Below, one piece after another: positions 1-5,680 of a stretch of DNA of 5,680 bases (the stretch's first letter is position 1; every line of letters begins with the position of its first letter). This stretch comes from Planctomycetota bacterium (GTDB lineage Bacteria > Planctomycetota > Phycisphaerae > WQYP01). The DNA lies in contig JAJXZA010000216.1 in assembly GCA_021780285.1 (NCBI GenBank), positions 1 to 5,680 of the forward strand, read 5' to 3'. The position numbers and the translations under genes are program-made. A model generated the notes under the pieces. The model ran no database searches. It had not been told where the DNA came from and saw only the letters and a program-made list of their open reading frames with translations.

Positions 1-1101
1 GATACTGAACTATGTTATCGGCAGCGTTATCTCGATTTGTTTGCCAATCCTGAATCCATGGAAGTGTTTTTGGCTCGCTCGCAAATGGTGCAGCATATTC
101 GAACATTTCTCCAGGAGCGGCAATTTATTGAAGTTGAAACTCCGATGATGCAGGCTGTGGCCGGCGGGGCGGCGGCGCGGCCTTTTGTTACTCATCACAA
201 TGCGCTGGACCTGAACCTGTTTATGCGCATAAGTCCGGAGTTGTACCTGAAGCGGCTGTTGGTGGGCGGCATGGAACGTGTGTTTGAAATCAATCGCAAC
301 TTTCGCAACGAAGGCATAGATACCCGGCACAATCCAGAGTTTACGATGATGGAGTTGTATCAGGCATACAGCGACCTTGCCGGCATGATGGAACTTACCG
401 AGTCGTTGGTGGCCGAACTGGCAGCCAAGCGCGTGGCACAAAGCGGAAAGACGGCCGGCGGAGAAGTCACCCTTCCCTATGGCGATCGCATTCTGAACTA
501 TGCCCGCCCGTTTGCGCGTGTAGCGTATAGCGAGTTGTTTGCGCGGCATGTGGGCGCTGACATGGGCGACCGAGCCGCAGTCTTGGCCCGTGCCGCATCG
601 CTCGGCGTCGAAAACGCTGCATCCATGGATCACGACGTGCTGGTGTGCCTGTTGTTTGAGCAGCATGCCGAGCCAGCGCTGGCCGAGTATGACGGCCCAG
701 TGTTTGTTTACGATTACCCGGCCGGTCTGTGCCCGCTGACCCGGCGCAAGGCCGAAAATCCGGCTATTGCGGAACGCTTTGAGCTGTATGTAGCCGGTAT
801 GGAACTCGCGAACGCATATACCGAACTGAACGACCCTGCGGTTCAGGAAGCGACTTTTTCAGCGCAGTTGGCCGGGCAGAAAGCCGAAGATTCCATGGCC
901 AAGATGGATCATGATTTTATAACCGCTTTGCAGGCGGGAATGCCGCCGGCCGGCGGATTGGGCATTGGCATAGATCGGCTTGTGATGCTTCTGGTGAACC
1001 GCACGAGCATACGCGATGTCATATTGTTTCCGTTGATGCGGCCGCAGGCAAGTCGCGCACCAGCAACCGAGCAGGAGGATACGCCCACCAGCATGGCATA
1101 A
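1..1101 (+). CDS. lysS: Lysyl-tRNA synthetase, class II (5'-truncated by window edge)
   Basis: This enzyme activates lysine with ATP and loads it onto tRNA-Lys in the cytoplasm. The frame is open from base 1, so the gene starts upstream. The first visible residues (YRQRYLDL, bases 16-39) already match the family's junction between the anticodon-binding OB domain and the catalytic core; the TTG at 37 is therefore not the start. About 366 codons are visible, and roughly 140-160 N-terminal residues are missing compared with the usual ~500. All three class II motifs are present: motif 1 (VETPMM, proline at 142-144), motif 2 (FRNEG followed by HNPEFTMMELY, 301-357) and motif 3 (GLGIGIDRL, 955-981). 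The LysRS-specific blocks GGAAARPF, PELYLKRL and ELNDP are intact, as is IRDVILFP after motif 3. A tail of about 16 residues, rich in Ala, Thr and Glu, extends beyond the usual end at MRP. I see no frameshift. Identification is very secure. Confidence 0.97.
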   Translation, partial: DTELCYRQRYLDLFANPESMEVFLARSQMVQHIRTFLQERQFIEVETPMMQAVAGGAAARPFVTHHNALDLNLFMRISPELYLKRLLVGGMERVFEINRNFRNEGIDTRHNPEFTMMELYQAYSDLAGMMELTESLVAELAAKRVAQSGKTAGGEVTLPYGDRILNYARPFARVAYSELFARHVGADMGDRAAVLARAASLGVENAASMDHDVLVCLLFEQHAEPALAEYDGPVFVYDYPAGLCPLTRRKAENPAIAERFELYVAGMELANAYTELNDPAVQEATFSAQLAGQKAEDSMAKMDHDFITALQAGMPPAGGLGIGIDRLVMLLVNRTSIRDVILFPLMRPQASRAPATEQEDTPTSMA

Positions 1102-1105
1102 CGCA

Positions 1106-1130
1106 AAGGCGAGGCCGCCTTGTTCGGCGG
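1106..1130 (+). other. Overlapping alternative hairpins in lysS-permease spacer
   Basis: Two GC-rich inverted repeats share the same bases. AAGGCG (1106-1111) pairs with CGCCTT (1116-1121) around a 4-base loop. CCGCC (1115-1119) pairs with GGCGG (1126-1130) around a 6-base loop and can be extended by two G-U pairs. They cannot form together. Neither is followed by a T-run, so I do not call a rho-independent terminator. The structure may slow RNA decay, give partial attenuation, or mean nothing in a GC-rich spacer. The pairing is read directly; any role is inference. Confidence 0.35.
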
Positions 1131-1162
1131 TTGACCTGTGCGGGGCTGGGCCAAACGTCCTC

Positions 1163-2866
1163 ATGTATAAACTCTTTTTATGTATTCGATATTTAACGCG
1201 CAAGGGAATTGTGATATTCCCGGTGCTGGCGGTATGGCTGTGCGTGATGATGCTGATTATTGTCAACAGCATCATGACCGGCTTTGTAAATCGTGTGCGC
1301 AGCGCCGGCCATGGGCTTGTAGGCGATGTCGTGGTGAGCAGCATAAGTCCGGCGGGCTTTCCCGATTATCAACAGTTACAGAAACGCATTGACGCATTGC
1401 CGCAGGTGCGTGCAAGTTCACCGGTTATTGTGGCGCTGGGGTTGTTAAATCTGCCCGACTACGAATACACAAAGCTGGTGGTGGTGCTGGGCATAGATCC
1501 CAAAAGCCAATCAAAGGTTACCAACTTTGATCATGGTTTGTATTGGCAATACAAAGCACCGTTGCACGCCGTTGAAGACATCGGCGATCAGGGCTATCCG
1601 GTGCGGCAGAGTCAACTCGTGAAGCGAGCGGTCGCATTCTTAAACGTTGCCGAGAAAAATGAAAAGCGACTCCGCGACGGCTTGGCGATGGAGCCGATTC
1701 CGTCATCCGCCTGGTTCGCCGCGATCCGGCGACACTGGCAGGTGGTGCGGCGTGAAGACTGGCAGGCGGCCTTGCACAAACTCGACCGGGCGCAGCGCGA
1801 TCTGGCGTTTATTACGGGCCTGCCGAAAAATGGTTTCTACAAGAATCGTGCGGCACTAATCAAGGCGTTGGTGCCGGCCGAGCCGAGCTTCACACCTCCG
1901 CCAGAAGCCGCGGCGAGTTACGCCTCCGCCGCTGATGAGCCTTCGAACGGTTGCATCGTCGGCGTGGATCTTGGTTTGTATGAGAAGAATCGCTTTGGGC
2001 AGTATAACCGTCCGCCGGGCATTCGTTTTACGCCGGCGATATTGACGGTATCGCCTATTACGCTGCGCGCGACCGTAGCACAGCCGCAGGCCGGGCGGTT
2101 TCAGATTGTAGATGATTCGCGCACGCGCGTGTTTACCGCCGACTCGCGGCAAATTTATGTTCCGTTTAAGGTGCTTCAAAAGCTGACATTCATGCAGCAG
2201 CAAGACCTGCTTTCGGGGGGTGTGCAGCCGGCTCGCTGCAGCGAACTTCAGATACGCGTTAAAAATGACGCAAGCGCTGCGGCGGTAAACCAGGCGCGGG
2301 ATGCCATTGCGCGTGTGGTAAGCGCCTTCGTGCATCAACACCCCGAAGCCCAGATTGCGGGGCTGCAGACGCAAACGTGGGTGCAGGAACAGGCGCAGTA
2401 CATCAAGGCTGTGGACAACGAGCGCAACATGATATTGTTTTTGTTGGGCTTGGTGAGTCTTGTGGTGGTGGTGGTGATTTTTCTTATTTTTTACATGCTG
2501 GTGCGCGACAAAACACGCGACATCGGCATCATAAAGGCCATTGGGGGCGGCGAGTGGGGCGTGGCGAGCATATTTCTGCTTTATGGGCTGCTTATTTCGG
2601 CGGCGGGCGCTGCGCCCGGCGTACTTTGCGGCGTATTGTTTGTGCTGCATGACAACTGGATTCACGATCACATTCTGTGGCGCTGGTTTGGTATATCCAT
2701 CTGGAACCGCAAGGTGTACATTTTTTCGCATATACCCGATCAGGTAACAGCCAGCGCGGTGGTGATTATGGTGATCTCCGCAATGGCGGCGGGGTTGCTG
2801 GGGGCGCTGTTGCCGGCTATTAAAGCCGCGCGGCAGGATCCGGTGGAGGCGCTGCGTTACGAATAG
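1163..2866 (+). CDS. LolC/LolE-type ABC transporter permease with enlarged periplasmic domain
   Basis: Membrane subunit of an ABC machine of the FtsX/MacB superfamily, type VII fold, 567 residues. A hydrophobic segment at about residues 17-40 is the first helix. A very large extracytoplasmic domain follows (about 41-420), then three helices at about 422-447, 468-494 and 527-552. The LolC/E signature is clear: VRDKTRDIGIIKAIGG after helix 2, which is the ATPase-coupling region, and KAARQDPVEALRYE at the C-terminus. GIDP (~110) and a later VGVDLG block (~266) match the family's periplasmic core. Between them lie about 140 extra residues, largely helical and charged, ending in a Pro/Ala-rich linker, so the protein exceeds the ~400 residues of E. 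coli LolC. The ATG at 1163 begins right before the first helix; its Shine-Dalgarno sequence is poor. The matching ATPase gene follows 32 bases later. With only one permease gene here, a homodimer is likely. Lipoprotein release is the best guess; MacB-like or other lipid substrates remain possible. Confidence 0.88.
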   Translation: MYKLFLCIRYLTRKGIVIFPVLAVWLCVMMLIIVNSIMTGFVNRVRSAGHGLVGDVVVSSISPAGFPDYQQLQKRIDALPQVRASSPVIVALGLLNLPDYEYTKLVVVLGIDPKSQSKVTNFDHGLYWQYKAPLHAVEDIGDQGYPVRQSQLVKRAVAFLNVAEKNEKRLRDGLAMEPIPSSAWFAAIRRHWQVVRREDWQAALHKLDRAQRDLAFITGLPKNGFYKNRAALIKALVPAEPSFTPPPEAAASYASAADEPSNGCIVGVDLGLYEKNRFGQYNRPPGIRFTPAILTVSPITLRATVAQPQAGRFQIVDDSRTRVFTADSRQIYVPFKVLQKLTFMQQQDLLSGGVQPARCSELQIRVKNDASAAAVNQARDAIARVVSAFVHQHPEAQIAGLQTQTWVQEQAQYIKAVDNERNMILFLLGLVSLVVVVVIFLIFYMLVRDKTRDIGIIKAIGGGEWGVASIFLLYGLLISAAGAAPGVLCGVLFVLHDNWIHDHILWRWFGISIWNRKVYIFSHIPDQVTASAVVIMVISAMAAGLLGALLPAIKAARQDPVEALRYE

Positions 2867-2870
2867 GATC

Positions 2871-2884
2871 GCCGGGCTGCCGGC
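2871..2884 (+). other. Small hairpin in permease-ATPase spacer
   Basis: GCCGG (2871-2875) pairs perfectly with CCGGC (2880-2884) around a GCTG loop, five bases after the permease stop codon and 14 bases before the ATPase start. It lacks a T-run and is too short for a terminator. It could protect the upstream message end or tune the ratio of the two subunits, or it may be chance in a GC-rich spacer. Confidence 0.25.
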
Positions 2885-2898
2885 CGCATTGGAAAGCT

Positions 2899-3603
2899 AT
2901 GCAAAGTTTGCTTGAAATTACAGATGTTCATAAAACCTACCGAATCGGGCCGGCGGTGGTGCCGGTGCTTACCGGCGCAAATTTGTCGGTGGCGGAGGGG
3001 GAGTTTGTGGCGATTACCGGGGCTTCTGGTTCGGGCAAAAGCACGCTGCTTCACATTGCCGGCGCGCTGGACCGGGCGGACACCGGCACAGTGAGCTTTA
3101 AGGGGCAGGCTCTGAACCGTATGTCGAGCGGCCAGAGACATGTCATGCGCAATCGTTCGTTTGGTTTTGTCTTTCAGTTGTATCATCTGCTGCCGGAGCT
3201 TAACGTGCTGGAGAACGTGATGTTGCCGGCGATGGTTGCGGCCCCGACATGGATGGCCTTGGTACGGGCTCGCCCGCGGAAGCGGCAGGCATTGGCCTTG
3301 CTGGAGGAGTTCGGCCTTGTAGAGCGATTGCACCATCGGCCGGGACAGCTATCCGGCGGCGAGCGGCAGCGCGTCGCGATCGCCCGGGCGCTTATCAACG
3401 AGCCGGCGGTTTTGCTGGCGGATGAACCAACCGGCAACCTGGATCCCAAAACCGGCCAGACGATTCTCGACGTTTTGCTGCGGCTGCACAAAGACAAAGG
3501 GCAGACGATTATATTGGTGACGCATGATGCGCAGATTGCGGCACTCGCGGATCGAACGGTTCGACTGCTCGATGGCCGGGTACAGGTGGCTTCGCAAGGC
3601 TAA
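2899..3603 (+). CDS. lolD: LolD-type ABC transporter ATP-binding protein
   Basis: Cytoplasmic ATPase that powers the permease encoded just upstream; 234 residues, the usual size for LolD. All nucleotide-binding motifs are present in order: Walker A GASGSGKST (residues 41-49), Q-loop glutamine 93 in VFQLYHLLP, ABC signature LSGGERQRVAIARAL (from 151), Walker B VLLADEP (171-177) with catalytic Glu176, D-loop GNLD (179-182) and switch His209 in VTHD. LHIAGALD after Walker A, HLLPELNVLENVMLP after the Q-loop and HHRP before the signature resemble LolD closely. The stretch at about 112-130 (Trp, Arg and Lys rich) is slightly longer than in E. coli. The ATG at 2899 puts the first beta-strand at the normal distance; the preceding GGAAAG (2891-2896) is a weak, close ribosome-binding site. 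The LolD/MacB/FtsE-like ATPases are similar to one another, so the ATPase assignment is secure and the substrate (lipoprotein) is inferred. Confidence 0.92.
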   Translation: MQSLLEITDVHKTYRIGPAVVPVLTGANLSVAEGEFVAITGASGSGKSTLLHIAGALDRADTGTVSFKGQALNRMSSGQRHVMRNRSFGFVFQLYHLLPELNVLENVMLPAMVAAPTWMALVRARPRKRQALALLEEFGLVERLHHRPGQLSGGERQRVAIARALINEPAVLLADEPTGNLDPKTGQTILDVLLRLHKDKGQTIILVTHDAQIAALADRTVRLLDGRVQVASQG

Positions 3604-3636
3604 ATGTCGCCGAATATGGGCGGCTATTAAACCATT

Positions 3637-3646
3637 GGAGTTGAAG
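3637..3646 (+). promoter_or_regulatory. Ribosome-binding site of tatC
   Basis: GGAG (3637-3640) followed by GAAG (3643-3646) lies 5 to 11 bases before the ATG at 3652. It is the clearest Shine-Dalgarno-like stretch in the window and supports that start. Confidence 0.55.
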
Positions 3647-3651
3647 CATAC

Positions 3652-4767
3652 ATGAGTTTTTGGCGGCGAGTATTCAGTGAGAAGCCAGGCGGAACCGACG
3701 GCGGCGAAGATATGCCGCTGATGGGCTTTGGCGAGCACTTGGAGGAACTGCGCCGGAGGGTGATTTACGCCATTTTGGGCGGCGTAGTGGGTATTGCATT
3801 TTGTCTTTATCACGTCAACGACGTGATTGGGATGCTGTATCAGCCGTATTTTTTGGCGCTTCGCAATGCCGGCTATCCCGGAAATCTGATTTACCAGAAT
3901 CCACTGGGATCTTTCATATCGGCCATGGTGCTGGGCATGCAGGCCGGGCTTGTGCTGGCCAGCCCCTGGATTATCTATCAAGCATGGCGATTTGTGGCGG
4001 TTGGCTTGTACCCGCGGGAACGCAAACTCGTTTACAAATACATGGGGCCGAGCATGTTTTTGTTTGCCGTTGGCGTGGCATTTTTCTTTTTTCTGGTATT
4101 GCCGGTGCTGCTCAAGTTCACCATGCAGTTTAACACCCAGTTGCCGCCACCCTCGGCCCAGCCGTATGGCGTTGAAAAGTGGTTGTACCCTGCCACCTCC
4201 AGCCCGCAAGACTTTGCCAAACTTCCAAGCGGCAACAAGGCTCATCTTCTGCAGATACCGATAGTACGGTCGGATCCGACGAAGTTTGCGCCGGGCGCGG
4301 CGGTCATGTGGTACAACGCGGTGGACCATCAACTGAAGCTGCATGTGAATCAGTTGACGCTTGCGTTGAGCACGGTGCCCGCCAATTCCATTTTTGCGTC
4401 GTATCCGCTGTTTAAAGAATATCGCAGCTTTGTGGTCATTATGTGCCTCATCTTCGGTCTTTCATTTGAATTGCCGATGGTGATGCTCATTTTATCTCAA
4501 ATCGGCATTGTAAAAGCGTCGCAATTCCGCAAAATGTGGCGTATCGCGATTATGACGCTGGCGGTAACGGCCATATTGTTGGCCCCCTCGCCTGATGTAT
4601 TTACCTTTTTGAGCGTATTTATTCCGCTGGTGCTGCTGTACGTGCTGGGCCTGATTTTGGCGACCGTAGCCACGCACCGGCGCGAGCTTGCCGATGCCCG
4701 CGATGAAGCGGAGTATGCACATGAAGTGCAGGAGCAGGAAAATCGCGACAAAGGCGACGAGGCATAA
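3652..4767 (+). CDS. tatC: Sec-independent (twin-arginine) translocase subunit TatC, with enlarged P2 loop
   Basis: Inner-membrane core of the Tat system; it recognises twin-arginine signal peptides and, with TatA/B, exports folded proteins. The protein has 371 residues against about 250 in most bacteria. Family marks: HLEELRRR (29-36) before helix 1, with the signal-binding Glu32; SPWIIYQAWRFVAVGLYPRE (104-123) ending in the conserved loop Glu123; FGLSFELP (268-275) with Glu273 in helix 4; and PSPDVF (312-317) before helix 6. Six hydrophobic segments are visible. The extra length is mainly a hydrophilic insert of about 80-95 residues between helices 3 and 4 (about 161-255), in the second periplasmic loop, which is short in E. 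coli (~13 residues). There is also a ~28-residue N-terminal extension and a charged acidic C-terminal tail (341-371). The glutamate that follows LLY/LF in helix 6 of E. coli is Val331 here. No tatA or tatB is adjacent. The start at 3652 has a good ribosome-binding site. Identification is very secure. Confidence 0.96.
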   Translation: MSFWRRVFSEKPGGTDGGEDMPLMGFGEHLEELRRRVIYAILGGVVGIAFCLYHVNDVIGMLYQPYFLALRNAGYPGNLIYQNPLGSFISAMVLGMQAGLVLASPWIIYQAWRFVAVGLYPRERKLVYKYMGPSMFLFAVGVAFFFFLVLPVLLKFTMQFNTQLPPPSAQPYGVEKWLYPATSSPQDFAKLPSGNKAHLLQIPIVRSDPTKFAPGAAVMWYNAVDHQLKLHVNQLTLALSTVPANSIFASYPLFKEYRSFVVIMCLIFGLSFELPMVMLILSQIGIVKASQFRKMWRIAIMTLAVTAILLAPSPDVFTFLSVFIPLVLLYVLGLILATVATHRRELADARDEAEYAHEVQEQENRDKGDEA

Positions 4768-4800
4768 GGCCCTAGACGGTTGGTTAAGATTATTTTATCA

Positions 4801-4805
4801 GTGAG
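4801..4805 (+). promoter_or_regulatory. Weak ribosome-binding site of the ABC-F gene
   Basis: GTGAG lies five bases before the ATG at 4811. An in-frame TGA at 4802-4804 lies within it, and no start codon occurs between that stop and 4811, so 4811 is the most upstream possible start. The surrounding spacer (4785-4800) is notably AT-rich. Confidence 0.45.
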
Positions 4806-4810
4806 ATTTC

Positions 4811-5680
4811 ATGACAGTAGCGGAACTTAAAGATATCACCAAGGCATACAGCGGCCGAAGTATTCTTCGCGGCATCACGCTGGATTTGCAACCGGGGCAG
4901 CGCGTAGGGCTTGTTGGCCCCAATGGCGCGGGCAAAACCACGCTGGTAAAAATTCTGGCCGGTGTAGAGGAAGCTGATGCGGGCGAAGTGCAGGTATCGC
5001 GCCAAGCCACGTTAAGCTACGTTTCGCAGCAGCCTCGGCTGGACCCCGAAAGTACGCTGCAGCAGCAAGTATCGCTGGTTTTTGCCGAGTTGCATGCGGT
5101 GCAGCATAAAATGGAACAGGCTGCCGCCGCCATGGCCGAGCATCCATCAGGCCCGCTGCATGATCAGGCCATCGCAGATTATGACCATTTGCAGCATCAT
5201 TTTGAACACATGGGCGGCTGGGACATCGAACGACGGCTCGACGTGGTGATGCAGCAACTGGGATTTAAGGAATCCGATTATCTGCTGCCAATCAAGGCTC
5301 TCTCCGGCGGGCAAAAGTCCCGTGCACAGCTTGCGCAAATGCTGCTGATGGGGCCTGATCTGCTGCTGCTGGATGAACCCACCAATCACCTCGACCTGCC
5401 CATGCTGGATTGGCTTGAGCAGGCGCTTTGCGAAATGAGCGATGCGGCCATGCTGATTGTAAGCCACGACCGCTACTTTCTGGACAGCGTCGCAACTGAC
5501 ATCATTGAAATGAGCGAGGGCCGCATAGAACACTATCCGGGCAACTATTCCGACTACCTGGTGTTGCGCGCCGAGCGCATGCTCGCACGGCAGCGCCAAT
5601 TCGACCAGCAGCAGACGTTTATCGCCAAACAGGAAGAATACATTCGGCGATTTCAGGCAGGGCAACGGGCGCGGCAGGCG
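4811..5680 (+). CDS. ABC-F family ATPase, ribosome-associated (3'-truncated by window edge)
   Basis: ABC-F proteins have two ATPase domains and no membrane part; they bind the ribosomal E site and relieve stalled or non-productive states (EttA, Uup and YbiT types, and some antibiotic-resistance types). The 290 visible codons are open to base 5680, covering domain 1 and the start of the inter-domain linker, a little over half of a usual 530-650-residue protein. Seen in order: Walker A GPNGAGKTT (36-44), Q-loop YVSQQ (70-74), a helical arm region (about 85-140), signature LSGGQKSR (164-171), Walker B with the ABC-F hallmark LLLLDEPTNHLD (184-195, catalytic Glu189), and SHDRYFLD (218-225) with switch His219. 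After these come YPGNYSDYL and a linker containing EEYIRRFQAGQRARQA, which corresponds to the tRNA-contacting linker of the family. No transmembrane segment is present, so it is not an exporter. The subfamily cannot be fixed without domain 2; a housekeeping role is more likely than resistance given the neighbours. Confidence 0.95.
   Translation, partial: MTVAELKDITKAYSGRSILRGITLDLQPGQRVGLVGPNGAGKTTLVKILAGVEEADAGEVQVSRQATLSYVSQQPRLDPESTLQQQVSLVFAELHAVQHKMEQAAAAMAEHPSGPLHDQAIADYDHLQHHFEHMGGWDIERRLDVVMQQLGFKESDYLLPIKALSGGQKSRAQLAQMLLMGPDLLLLDEPTNHLDLPMLDWLEQALCEMSDAAMLIVSHDRYFLDSVATDIIEMSEGRIEHYPGNYSDYLVLRAERMLARQRQFDQQQTFIAKQEEYIRRFQAGQRARQA

Noticed and set aside
37..39. TTG as the start of lysS
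   Set aside because: Conserved LysRS sequence (YRQRYLDL) runs through this codon from the window edge, so the true start lies upstream.
10..666. Minus-strand open frame of 218 codons over lysS
   Set aside because: It overlaps the catalytic core of lysS in antisense and shows no coding features of its own.
1131..1171. Possible promoter before the permease: TTGACC (1131-1136) and TATAAA (1166-1171)
   Set aside because: The two elements are 29 bases apart, far from the usual ~17. The TATAAA lies inside the coding start, and nothing -10-like lies at the right distance.
1856..2731. Minus-strand open frame of 291 codons inside the permease gene
   Set aside because: Its composition is a mirror of the plus-strand codons (poly-His from the GTG Val run near 2462-2476). 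No family features are visible, and the plus-strand gene is certain.
3608..3624. Hairpin CGCC/GGCG in the ATPase-tatC spacer as a terminator
   Set aside because: The stem is only four base pairs with a 7-8 base loop, and no T-run follows.
3604..3630. Eight-codon open frame starting directly after the ATPase stop codon
   Set aside because: It has no ribosome-binding site of its own, is too short to judge, and such short frames arise by chance.
3349..4344. Long (331-codon) minus-strand open frame across the end of the ATPase gene and most of tatC
   Set aside because: It is antisense to two strongly conserved genes, rich in His, Arg and Gln as expected of reverse-frame readings, has no recognisable domain, and crosses a gene boundary.
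4768..4810. Promoter or terminator in the AT-rich spacer before the ABC-F gene
   Set aside because: TTATTTTATC looks AT-rich but has no properly spaced -35 partner, and there is no inverted repeat of useful length.
1..5680. Defence system, mobile element or CRISPR array
   Set aside because: I saw no direct-repeat array, terminal inverted repeats, transposase, integrase or toxin-antitoxin-like gene. All five genes are housekeeping translation or export genes.

Overview
The window is a compact, single-strand (+) segment of a bacterial chromosome with five protein genes head to tail and gaps of only 32 to 61 bases. It opens inside lysS (class II lysyl-tRNA synthetase, 5' end missing). Next come a LolC/LolE-type (FtsX/MacB superfamily) ABC permease, its LolD-type ATPase, and tatC, the twin-arginine translocase core subunit. 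It closes inside an ABC-F translation-factor ATPase whose 3' end is missing. I see no rRNA, tRNA, CRISPR array, insertion sequence or phage gene.

Source organism: the base composition looks moderately GC-rich (upper 50s percent by eye). The Lol-type transporter and TatC imply a diderm cell. The permease is much longer than proteobacterial LolC, its C-terminus ends in a dPVEALRYE-type tail, and TatC has a large insert in its second periplasmic loop. From memory these fit Planctomycetes or Phycisphaerae better than Proteobacteria. This is an inference, not a demonstration.

Layout: 1-1101 lysS (3' part); 1102-1162 spacer with two overlapping, mutually exclusive GC-rich hairpins; 1163-2866 permease; 2867-2898 short spacer with a small hairpin; 2899-3603 ATPase; 3604-3651 spacer with a purine-rich ribosome-binding site; 3652-4767 tatC; 4768-4810 AT-richer spacer; 4811-5680 ABC-F (5' part). 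No spacer holds a convincing rho-independent terminator, so co-transcription of all five is plausible. No stretch over 300 bases lacks a gene.

Function: the permease and ATPase form one ABC machine that probably extracts lipoproteins, or another lipid-anchored substrate, from the inner membrane. TatC forms the receptor part of the Tat export channel for folded proteins. The flanking genes are translation genes: tRNA charging by lysS and ribosome-bound ABC-F. The segment therefore reads as a housekeeping 'make and export proteins' cluster, not an accessory island. The most notable features are the large extra extracytoplasmic segments in two adjacent export machines, the permease and TatC, and the separation of tatC from any visible tatA or tatB.
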